Part shown: in pieces, positions 1 through 7,709 of the stretch
Position numbering within the stretch: position 1 is the first letter of the stretch
Layout of the letters: each line of letters starts with the position of its first letter
Source of the DNA: CAVTLG01 sp963735495
Lineage (GTDB): Bacteria; Chloroflexota; Ktedonobacteria; Ktedonobacterales; Ktedonobacteraceae
Length of the DNA stretch: 64,000 nt
Direction of reading: 5' to 3'
NCBI GenBank assembly: GCA_963735495.1
Contig: CAVTLG010000010.1
Span: forward strand, 274,348-338,347
Made by a program: the position numbers and the translations under genes
The notes under the pieces: generated by a model
What the model saw: only the letters and a program-made list of their open reading frames with translations
Told to the model about the DNA's origin: nothing
Database searches by the model: none

Positions 1-375
1 AGGTGTCTTCCAGGCCATCGAATAAAGTGAGCAAGAACACATCGCCTCTCATGCTGTTTTTAGAGCAGATGGATAAAGCGGCATAGAAGCATGCGATGAT
101 AAAGAGCAGCATTACGTTAGGGAGGTTCGGAGGGTTGTCGTGTATTTCCTTTTCCCCCATCAAATTCCGGGACCAGAGTATGCTCATTCCCCCTATTCGC
201 ATCGCCGGGAGGGTCCACGAGTGGGTAGTGTCCTGGGAACTCGAAAACATCGGCTGAGTTGTGATACAACGCATGTCTGGCCCTGGGCTGTCCGGGATGA
301 GGGAACATGCTCAGTCGTTTTTCCATCCGTCTCACTGCTCAGTTATTTCAATCATTAGAGGATGAGAACTCTATT
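1..375. other. Left-edge intergenic region
   Basis: No convincing gene is seen on either strand. The short overlapping open frames on both strands have no recognisable content. The right end holds the translation start region of the synthetase: a purine-rich AGAGGA at 357-362 lies 13 bases before the ATG at 376. An alternative ATG at 307 has GAGGG only 3 bases upstream, which is too close to be a good ribosome site. Confidence 0.5.
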
Positions 376-3300
376 ATGAGTATAGATAAGCATATCGACT
401 TTTCGCATGTCCTGGAAGATACGGCTCACGTGCAACACCGTCTCACCAGCATACTGACACACGCGCCCAGGACGAAGCAGTACAAGAGCCTGTCGCTCTA
501 TTTTGAGCAGACGTGTGACCGGCGACCAGACGAGATTGCCATTGTGTGTGGGACATCTCGGCTGACCTATCTGGAACTTGATCAGCGTGCCAACCGTCTT
601 GCACATCTCCTCTTACAGCGCGGTATTGGAGCAGGCGATGCGGTGGGCATTCTGCTGGAGCGTTCGCTCGATACGTATGTTGCTCTGCTGGGAGTACTCA
701 AGGCTGGTGCTGCCTTTGTCCCGCTCGATGCGTCGTTCCCAACCGAGCGCGTGGCCTTTATTGCCGAGGATGCTGGCTTGCAGGACCTCGTGACAACTTC
801 CACGTTTCGCGAGAAAACAAAAATGCTGGCTTGCCCTGTGCTTGAATGTGATGAAGCTGCTACTGAACTGGCTATGCAGTCCGAGATCCGACCCCGGATC
901 AATGTTGATCCCATGTCCCTGTGCTATGTTATCTACACTTCAGGCACGACCGGGCGACCAAAGGGCGTTGCCGTCTCGCATGCCAGTATCACCAATTTTC
1001 TGGCTGTGGTCACGCCGATTTATGCGGTGACGAGCGCTGATCGTGTCTACCAGGGTATGACTATCGCCTTCGACTTCTCCTTTGAGGAGATCTGGCCCAC
1101 GTGGATTGCCGGAGCCACGCTCATTGCCGGTCCGACCGACTCTCGTCGCCTGGGTCACGGGTTCACCGAATTTCTCATCGAGCAGAACATAACGGTGCTC
1201 TGCTGTGTACCGACGCTGCTGGCCACGATAGACCGTGATGTGCCTTCGCTGCGCTGTTTGCTTGTGGGTGGCGAGGCCTGTCCGAGCGATCTTGTCCGTC
1301 GCTGGTCCAGTCCGGGGCGTCGTATGCTCAATACCTATGGCCCTACCGAGACGACCGTCACGGCAACCTGGTGTGAACTGCTGCCTGATCGTCCTGTGAC
1401 CATTGGTACGCCGCTACCCACGTATCGCATCTATATTCTGGATGACCAACTCCGTCCCGTTGCCGAGCATGAGAGCGGAGAGATCTGTATTGGCGGCCCA
1501 GGTGTTGCTATCGGCTATCTCAATCGTCCCGATCTCACGCGCGACCGCTTTGTACCTAATCCGGTCAGGAGCGATCAGGGCAGTGTGCCTCGTCTTTACC
1601 GCACAGGGGACCTCGGTCGCCTGACCTCTAGCGGGGAAATCGAATATCTTGGGCGGATTGATACCCAGGTGAAGGTGCGCGGCTATCGGATTGAACTGGG
1701 TGAGATCGATGCGGTACTCCGCGAGGATCATGCGGTGGAGAATGCTGCTGTCAAGCCGCTGGAGAAGGATGGCGTTGTGCAGGATCTCGTGGCCTACGTG
1801 ACGCTGCGTGCAGGTGAAAGCGTCGATCCTGCTCTGCGTGAGCGGCTACACGCCTCCCTGAAGCACCGCTTACCTGCTTATATGGTCCCATCGTTCATTG
1901 AAGTGCTCAACGAGTTTCCCTTGCTGGCTGCTGATAAGATTAATCGTGCTGCATTGCCGTTGCCCGCGTCGCCACGTCTCGGTGCTCGCTCTACCCGCTA
2001 TGTGCCTCCGACGACTCCTCTTGAGAGCCAGCTTGCTGCTGTATGGGGAGATGTGCTTGGTCGTAAGGGTGTGTCGGTTGAGGATGATTTTTTCTGTGAT
2101 CTGGGAGGTCACTCTCTGGCAGCAGCTCTTGTTGTCTCTCGCTTGCGTAAGGAACCACGCCTACAAATGCTGTCAATAGGCGATTTGTATGGCAAGCCGA
2201 CGGTGCGTGGTCTTGCCCGGTTTATTGACGCAGAAGCCGCTCATGCGGTGGATGATTGTGCGGTGGTGTCAACGGTACCCACGGCGCGGCGCTATGCGAA
2301 CTTCCGTGTGCTGTGCTGTGGCATCGCACAGCTAGCTGCTCTGTATGGCTTCCTCTGTGTGCTAAGCATGCCGGTGGCGGGGCTGCGAGCAGCCATCGGC
2401 AGTCCCTGGAGACTCCTCTTACTCGGTTGTGCAGCGGTGATCTGGCTTGCAGTGAGCGGATTTCTGCTGCCTGTGATTGGGGGTCGTTTGCTTATGAAGG
2501 GTGTACGCGCGGGTTCGTACCCACTATGGGGAATAACCTATCTGCGCTGGTGGTTCTATCGCAAAATCCTCGCGCTCTCGCCGATTGGTCTCCTCACGGG
2601 GTCGCCATTGCTGCCGCCCTATTTGCGCCTGTTGGGAGCCAGGTTTGGTCGTGACTGTCATCTTGTCTCTGCCAAAATCGGCCTGCCGATGTTTATCGAC
2701 GTCGGTGATGGTGTGAATATCGGGTATGGAGCGCAGTTGCAGCCCTTTGCGGTGGAAGATGGCTGGCTGCGTTTAGCGCCGATTCGCATTGGCCGGGATG
2801 CTTTCCTGGGTACCAACTGTATGGTCCTGGCCGGTGCCAGGATTGGCAGCAATGCCTGCGTGATGGAGCAGTCCCTCGTGTCCCAGAATCAGGTGATTCC
2901 TGCGAACGAGTGCTGGGGAGGGTCGCCGATCAAGCGCCTGGCAAGCGTTCCGCCGTTACTTGAAACGATGGCTGAGCAAGCAGACGGACGTGGCTGGCCT
3001 CTTTCTGTGCTGGTGGGCTTTGTGGCTGGTATATGCCTGTTACTCATGATACCGGTCATGATGGTATTGCCGAGCATTATACTTATGTCTGAAGTAACTG
3101 CTCGTGACGGCTATATCTGGGGTATGCTGGTCTGCCTGCTGGCGGGACCACTCTTCGTCTTTGTCACGTGCCTGCTGGTATTCACAGTGAAACGTGCCGT
3201 CTTGCCCCGCGTCCATACGGGCATTTATCCTGTGCGCAGCGGGTTTGGCCTCTGCAAGTGGTTGAGTGACCAGTTGATGGCTATGAGCCTGGGGTTGACC

Positions 3301-4380
3301 AACACACTCTATGCCACGCTGTATCTGGTGCCATTTCTACGTCTCCTTGGTGCTCGCATTGGAAGCTGGTCCGAGATTTCGACGGTAGCATATGTTGATC
3401 CTGATATGCTCAAGCTTGGTAGAGAGAGCTTTGTGGCCGATATTGCCGTGGTAGGACCTGCGGTATTCCATCGTGGCTGTGTTGCTCTGGCACCAGCGGA
3501 AGTGGGGCGACGGAGCTTTGTGGGCAACGGTGCGCTCGTACCCGGTGCCTCATCACTTGGTGACAATAGCTTGATCGGCGTCTACTCGGTGCCTCCAGCG
3601 CGCGAGGTTGATGCTGAGACTTCCTGGCTGGGATCGCCAGCGATCTTTCTGCCACGACGTCAGCAGAGTGAGCACTTCGGGGATAACATGACGTACTGTC
3701 CGCGTCCTGGCATGATTGCTGGACGTCTGGCCATCGAGTTCTTCCGCGTCACGTTGCCCGCGACCATTCTGGCGTTGGCGGTGCTCGGTGATGAGGATAT
3801 CATTGTCCACGTGGTGGTCACGCTCTCCCCGTTCGCGTTCCTCTGCCTCATGCCGTTGTTGCTGATGGGCATAGGGGTGGCGTCGACGCTGCTGGTTGTG
3901 CCTCTCAAGTGGCTGATCGTCGGTCGGTACCGTCCACGTGTAGAGCCGCTCTGGAGCTTATTTGTGCGCCGTGACGAGCTAATTACAGGCTTATACGAAT
4001 CGGTGGCTGTGCCAGGATTGCTTGGGTGGCTCACGGGTACGCCGTGGCTGGCTCCATTTCTGCGACTATTGGGTGCGCGCATTGGTCGTCGGGTCTGGCT
4101 CGACACCACCTACCTGACGGAGTTCGATCTCGTGGAGGTAGGCGATGACGCTGCGGTCGGAGAGGCCACGTCCTTACAGACCCATCTTTTTGAGGATCGT
4201 GTCATGAAGATGTCCACGGTCAAAGTCGGCGCTGCGAGTTCCATCGGGTCACGCTCCGTGATCTTATACGATGCTGAGGTTGGCGCTCATGCCACCCTCG
4301 ACTCGCTATCGCTGGTCATGAAAGGTGAAACCTTGCCTACGGGGAGTCACTGGAGAGGCATCCCCGCCCGTACCAGGTAA
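376..4380 (+). CDS. Pls-type non-ribosomal peptide synthetase (A-T-membrane hexapeptide domains)
   Basis: Single-module synthetase of about 1,334 residues. The adenylation domain spans about residues 15-530: YTSGTTGRPKG near 187, NTYGPTETT, YRTGDLGR and VRGYRIELGEID are present. The carrier domain has LGGHS near residue 576, whose Ser is the phosphopantetheine site. There is no condensation, thioesterase or reductase domain. From about residue 645 onward, three blocks of paired TM helices each precede a left-handed hexapeptide-like domain. This is the layout known for epsilon-poly-lysine synthetase (Pls), where the membrane domains join free amino acids through isopeptide bonds. Hand alignment to GrsA gives the pocket D-F-E-C-L-G-T-V-T-K. 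The acidic residue at 239 resembles Lys-activating pockets, so a cationic homopolymer is inferred. The start could be ATG 307 instead. Function class is fairly certain; product is not. Confidence 0.85.
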   Translation: MSIDKHIDFSHVLEDTAHVQHRLTSILTHAPRTKQYKSLSLYFEQTCDRRPDEIAIVCGTSRLTYLELDQRANRLAHLLLQRGIGAGDAVGILLERSLDTYVALLGVLKAGAAFVPLDASFPTERVAFIAEDAGLQDLVTTSTFREKTKMLACPVLECDEAATELAMQSEIRPRINVDPMSLCYVIYTSGTTGRPKGVAVSHASITNFLAVVTPIYAVTSADRVYQGMTIAFDFSFEEIWPTWIAGATLIAGPTDSRRLGHGFTEFLIEQNITVLCCVPTLLATIDRDVPSLRCLLVGGEACPSDLVRRWSSPGRRMLNTYGPTETTVTATWCELLPDRPVTIGTPLPTYRIYILDDQLRPVAEHESGEICIGGPGVAIGYLNRPDLTRDRFVPNPVRSDQGSVPRLYRTGDLGRLTSSGEIEYLGRIDTQVKVRGYRIELGEIDAVLREDHAVENAAVKPLEKDGVVQDLVAYVTLRAGESVDPALRERLHASLKHRLPAYMVPSFIEVLNEFPLLAADKINRAALPLPASPRLGARSTRYVPPTTPLESQLAAVWGDVLGRKGVSVEDDFFCDLGGHSLAAALVVSRLRKEPRLQMLSIGDLYGKPTVRGLARFIDAEAAHAVDDCAVVSTVPTARRYANFRVLCCGIAQLAALYGFLCVLSMPVAGLRAAIGSPWRLLLLGCAAVIWLAVSGFLLPVIGGRLLMKGVRAGSYPLWGITYLRWWFYRKILALSPIGLLTGSPLLPPYLRLLGARFGRDCHLVSAKIGLPMFIDVGDGVNIGYGAQLQPFAVEDGWLRLAPIRIGRDAFLGTNCMVLAGARIGSNACVMEQSLVSQNQVIPANECWGGSPIKRLASVPPLLETMAEQADGRGWPLSVLVGFVAGICLLLMIPVMMVLPSIILMSEVTARDGYIWGMLVCLLAGPLFVFVTCLLVFTVKRAVLPRVHTGIYPVRSGFGLCKWLSDQLMAMSLGLTNTLYATLYLVPFLRLLGARIGSWSEISTVAYVDPDMLKLGRESFVADIAVVGPAVFHRGCVALAPAEVGRRSFVGNGALVPGASSLGDNSLIGVYSVPPAREVDAETSWLGSPAIFLPRRQQSEHFGDNMTYCPRPGMIAGRLAIEFFRVTLPATILALAVLGDEDIIVHVVVTLSPFAFLCLMPLLLMGIGVASTLLVVPLKWLIVGRYRPRVEPLWSLFVRRDELITGLYESVAVPGLLGWLTGTPWLAPFLRLLGARIGRRVWLDTTYLTEFDLVEVGDDAAVGEATSLQTHLFEDRVMKMSTVKVGAASSIGSRSVILYDAEVGAHATLDSLSLVMKGETLPTGSHWRGIPARTR

Positions 4381-4422
4381 GATGTTCCAGGTGCTTTGCT
4401 CGTCGCTGAGACGAGGAGGGTT

Positions 4423-4544
4423 GGTTCTCCATCCTTGAGGGGGGAATGGGGGTAGGGGCGTGTCCTGGCGACCGCTCCGGGGCGCACGCGAGGTGACGCC
4501 CCTACCCCATTTCCCAACGTTTTCCCCCAAATGGATGGGTGAAC
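4423..4544. repeat. Palindromic repeat element, copy 1
   Basis: About 122 bp lying between the convergent synthetase and P450 genes. The outer ends GGTTCTCCATCC (4423-4434) and GGATGGGTGAAC (4533-4544) are imperfect inverted repeats. Inside, GGGGTAGGGGCG (4449-4460) pairs perfectly with CGCCCCTACCCC (4497-4508). Further copies are at 45490-45610 and 46378-46494, and a variant in the other orientation is at 24025-24106. Read on the minus strand this copy would encode the peptide GNGVGASPRVRPGAVARTRP, the same frame that is actually translated in the DUF4157 gene. It may also fold as a terminator-like hairpin for both flanking genes. Confidence 0.8.
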
Positions 4545-4588
4545 TACGGCGAGCACGCGCTTTTGTGCGCGACTGCCGGCAGTTATGG

Positions 4589-5839
4589 TTATGCTACCGG
4601 TTCTGAAGCCGTGAAGGTAATGGGTAGGCGTTTGAAGCCGAACAGCACACGGCCCTCGAACAGCTCTAGGGGCTGGTCATGGACGACATGCAGATCTGGC
4701 AATTGCTCGACCAACATCGGGAGCGCGATGGAGGCTTCTAAGCGTGAGAGTGGTGCGCCAATGCAGAAGTGGATGCCGTGCCCGAAGGCGACATGGCGAT
4801 TCGGCGTACGCGTAATGTCAAAGCGCTCAGGTTCTGGGAATTGCCGCTCATCACGGTTTGCCGATGCCACCCAGGCAAAGACGACTGCATCAGCCGGGAT
4901 CGTCACGCCTTCAATGGTTACCTCCGCCGTTGTCGTACGCACAAGTCGCCAGATTGGTGAGGCATAGCGCAGGATCTCTTCAATTGCTTCTGGCATCAGA
5001 TCTGGCTGTTGACGTAGTTGCTCAAGGACGGCGGGATGCTCATCGAAGCACCGAATAGCCTGGCTGAGCAGGTTTGTCGTTGTGACGTGACCGGCGAGCA
5101 AAAGGATGGTACAGAAACTAATCGCGTCCTCTAAGCTTAGACGCTCTCCATCCACTTCAGCAGCCAATATTTCACTCATCATATCGTCGCGAGGCTGGCG
5201 GCGGCGATCTTCGAGCATGGCCTCGAAGTAGTCAGTCATCTCCTCGAAGAGCTTGGCGAGACGCTGCATCTCTGGATTGTCGCGTTGTTCTTCCTCTGGT
5301 TTAAAGAACTCCGCATCGCTAAGCTGGCGGTTGAGCAGTCCATCAGCCCACTGTTTAAATAGCGGACGATCTGAGGTGGGAACACCCAGCATTTCAGCAA
5401 TGACGATGGTCGGGAGCGGATAGGCAATAGAGGTCACTATATCCATGGACCCGGCTGTGCGTACCTGGTCCAGTAGTTCCTGCGTGATCGTCGCAATACG
5501 ACCTGAGAGGCGTCCCAGCGCGCGAGGAGTGAACGAAGGCGAGACCAGGTTACGGTACTGCCGATGTTGCGGCGGGTCCATCACGAGAATATTGCGTCCT
5601 GCCCGGCGCTCGTGACCGTCCTGCGTGGCAGAGTCACTACGCGGACGAGCAAAGGCGCGCTGACGGCGTTCCGATGAGAAAAGTGTATGGTCTGTAATGA
5701 CCGTGTTGACGTCTGCATAGCGAAACACATGCCAGCATCCACTGCTTTCATCCAGCCAGACAGGCTGGGTGTCCCGCATTTCCTTAAACCAATCATACTG
5801 TCCTGATACATCTTGTAAGGTTGCAAGCTTACGTTGCAT
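4589..5839 (-). CDS. Cytochrome P450
   Basis: Soluble bacterial class I type P450 of 416 residues, the usual length. The haem-binding loop FGHGIHFCIGAPLSRLEA puts the Cys ligand near residue 357. The K-helix ExxR is in EEILRY near 290. The I-helix reads LLLAGHVTTTNLL; most relatives have an acidic residue where this protein has Val (AGHETT to AGHVTT), which could change proton delivery. The start is supported by AAGGGA 8 bases upstream of the ATG. A sigma70-like promoter is at 5926-5954. Redox partners are not encoded nearby. It faces the Pls-type synthetase tail to tail, so a role in tailoring that product is possible but not shown. Substrate unknown. Confidence 0.93.
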   Translation of the reverse strand: MQRKLATLQDVSGQYDWFKEMRDTQPVWLDESSGCWHVFRYADVNTVITDHTLFSSERRQRAFARPRSDSATQDGHERRAGRNILVMDPPQHRQYRNLVSPSFTPRALGRLSGRIATITQELLDQVRTAGSMDIVTSIAYPLPTIVIAEMLGVPTSDRPLFKQWADGLLNRQLSDAEFFKPEEEQRDNPEMQRLAKLFEEMTDYFEAMLEDRRRQPRDDMMSEILAAEVDGERLSLEDAISFCTILLLAGHVTTTNLLSQAIRCFDEHPAVLEQLRQQPDLMPEAIEEILRYASPIWRLVRTTTAEVTIEGVTIPADAVVFAWVASANRDERQFPEPERFDITRTPNRHVAFGHGIHFCIGAPLSRLEASIALPMLVEQLPDLHVVHDQPLELFEGRVLFGFKRLPITFTASEPVA

Positions 5840-5925
5840 AAGTAATTTCCCTTCTTGATAGCATCTGTGGTTCGACGTCCCTGTAATATTGACCCGGGTG
5901 TAGAAAAAATGACTCTCTGGTCAAT

Positions 5926-5954
5926 ACTATAACGTCATTCTTGCAAAAAGTCAA
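5926..5954 (-). promoter_or_regulatory. P450 promoter with TATTGACC/GGTCAATA sites
   Basis: On the minus strand TTGACT (5949-5954) and TATAGT (5926-5931) are separated by exactly 17 bases. The octamer GGTCAATA occurs at 5919-5926, overlapping the -10, and at 5963-5970, just upstream of the -35. Its inverse TATTGACC lies at 5887-5894 in the leader. The three sites flank and overlap the promoter, as repressor sites do. Confidence 0.65.
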
Positions 5955-6059
5955 GAAGTGAAGGTCAATATACAGCATGCTTTGGAAGGTGCGTGCAATC
6001 CTGATACTGTATTATACCTGGATTGTTGTGCTTTTCCTATGGATGAGTATAAAAACGGC

Positions 6060-7358
6060 TTAGGCTAAAGTCGAGCGCAACGCTTTATCCAGGTCCCAGA
6101 GAATGTCCTCAATGTTCTCGATACCGACCGAAAGGCGAATCAGGTCCGGTGTCACGCCTCCAGCGAGCTGGTCTGCCACGGAAAGTTGCTGATGTGTTGT
6201 GCTGGCTGGATGAATGATGAGACTGCGCGCATCACCCACGTTTGCCAGGTGCGAGAAGAGTCGTACGGCGTTAATTACCTTTTTGCCCGCCTCGTAGCCA
6301 CCCTTGACGCCAAAGGTGAAGACTGCACCGGCACCATGAGGGAGATAGCGCTGTGCCAGCGTATATGCTGGATCGTCGGGCAATCCCGGGTAGCGGACCC
6401 AGCTGACGGCAGGATGTTCCTGGAGAAATTGGGCCACGCGTAGGGCGTTCTGGCAGTGTCGTTCCATGCGCAATGAGAGCGTTTCTAAGCCTTGTAGCAG
6501 CAAAAAGGAATTGAAGGGACTGATACTCGCGCCGGTATCGCGTACCGTTTCAGTACGCAGCTTCATGACGAAACAAAAATCGCCAAAGGTCTCGTAGAAT
6601 CTCACGCCGTGGTAGCCGGGTGAGGGATCAACGATATGCGCGAATTTGCCGTTATCCCAGGGAAATTTGCCTGCTTCTACCACGACTCCAGCGATGGAGG
6701 TGCCATGCCCGCCGATAAATTTGGTGGCGGAATGAACTACAATATCGGCACCATGCTCAAAGGGTCGGCAAAGATAGGGTGAGGCAAAGGTGTTGTCTAT
6801 GACCAGCGGTACGCCAGCTTCGTGCGCAATATCAGCGACGGCGCGAATATCAAGGACATCCCCACGTGGATTGCCAATGGTCTCGCCATAGAGTGCGCGC
6901 GTTTTGGGCGTAATGGCCTGGCGATAGTGCTGGGGATCGGTGCTGTCAACAAAAATGGTCTTGATGCCCCAGGTGCGCAGGGTGATGTCAAACTGTGTAT
7001 GCGTCCCGCCATACAGGCTGCTCGAAGAAACAATCTCATCGCCCGGTCGCAGCAGCGTCATCATGGTAGCCATCTGCGCGGCCATGCCTGATGCTGTCGC
7101 GACCGCGCCCGTCCCGCCTTCAAGTGCCGCGATGCGTTCCTCAAAAGCGGCGGTAGTAGGGTTCATGATGCGCGTATAGATATTGCCAAAGCGTTGCAGG
7201 GCAAAAAGATGGGCTGCGTGGTCGGTATCATCAAAGACAAATGAAGTAGTTTGATAGATCGGGACTGCACGCGCGCCTGTGGCGGGATCTGGCTGTTGTC
7301 CAGCATGCACGGACAAGGTATCGAAACCAAAGGTGTGATCGCTATCAAGTTCTGGCAT
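6060..7358 (-). CDS. metY: O-acetylhomoserine aminocarboxypropyltransferase (O-acetylhomoserine sulfhydrylase)
   Basis: Cys/Met-metabolism PLP enzyme of 432 residues, the size typical of the MetY branch; cystathionine synthases and lyases are nearer 380-400. It catalyses O-acetyl-L-homoserine plus sulfide to homocysteine and acetate in the cytoplasm. The PLP Lys is in VHSATKFIGGHGTS near residue 211. The N-terminal block GFDTLSVHAGQQPDPATGAR and YTRIMNPTT are characteristic of the family. The C-terminal DARSLIIHPASTTH loop is conserved. GAGAGG about 8 bases before the ATG supports the start. It is monocistronic and divergent from the receptor array. No SAM-riboswitch-like structure could be recognised upstream. 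Confidence 0.93.
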   Translation of the reverse strand: MPELDSDHTFGFDTLSVHAGQQPDPATGARAVPIYQTTSFVFDDTDHAAHLFALQRFGNIYTRIMNPTTAAFEERIAALEGGTGAVATASGMAAQMATMMTLLRPGDEIVSSSSLYGGTHTQFDITLRTWGIKTIFVDSTDPQHYRQAITPKTRALYGETIGNPRGDVLDIRAVADIAHEAGVPLVIDNTFASPYLCRPFEHGADIVVHSATKFIGGHGTSIAGVVVEAGKFPWDNGKFAHIVDPSPGYHGVRFYETFGDFCFVMKLRTETVRDTGASISPFNSFLLLQGLETLSLRMERHCQNALRVAQFLQEHPAVSWVRYPGLPDDPAYTLAQRYLPHGAGAVFTFGVKGGYEAGKKVINAVRLFSHLANVGDARSLIIHPASTTHQQLSVADQLAGGVTPDLIRLSVGIENIEDILWDLDKALRSTLA

Positions 7359-7516
7359 AGTGAATTCCTCTCGACGACAGATATGTTTTTCCTGAGATAT
7401 ATGCTATCACATCAGCTCATAGTGGCTCGTGGCATTGTCTTTGATACCAACAGGTGAGAATTTGTCCCTCTTTTCGGAGCGTTTTGTCGCCAGGTGATGG
7501 TACAATAGCGAAACAC

Positions 7517-7545
7517 TGGTAATTAAAAAGCCGTGGCTGTAGAGT
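7517..7545 (+). promoter_or_regulatory. Promoter of receptor copy 1
   Basis: This is the position homologous to the promoters of copies 2-6 but with weaker boxes: TGGTAA (7517-7522), 17 bases, TAGAGT (7540-7545). The other copies carry TTGTTA and TATAGT. It is divergent from the O-acetylhomoserine sulfhydrylase gene. Confidence 0.5.
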
Positions 7546-7709
7546 AACAGAGAAAGGCAAAATGCAGCATTGGAGCAATTTTCCATCAATATTTAATGCA
7601 CGCAGTGTCACGTTCCCACGATGAGGAAGGGTCCTTTCTGTACTCGCTGCTTGTTCGTGAAGCATAGAAGCGCGGGTACGCTAATTTCTGCGTTCTGGTG
7701 GACATAGCT

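Noticed and set aside
7359..7462. Possible SAM or other sulfur-responsive riboswitch before the O-acetylhomoserine sulfhydrylase gene
   Set aside because: Only about 100 bases on the minus strand before the divergent array, with no paired-stem pattern or conserved core of known SAM riboswitches that I could trace.
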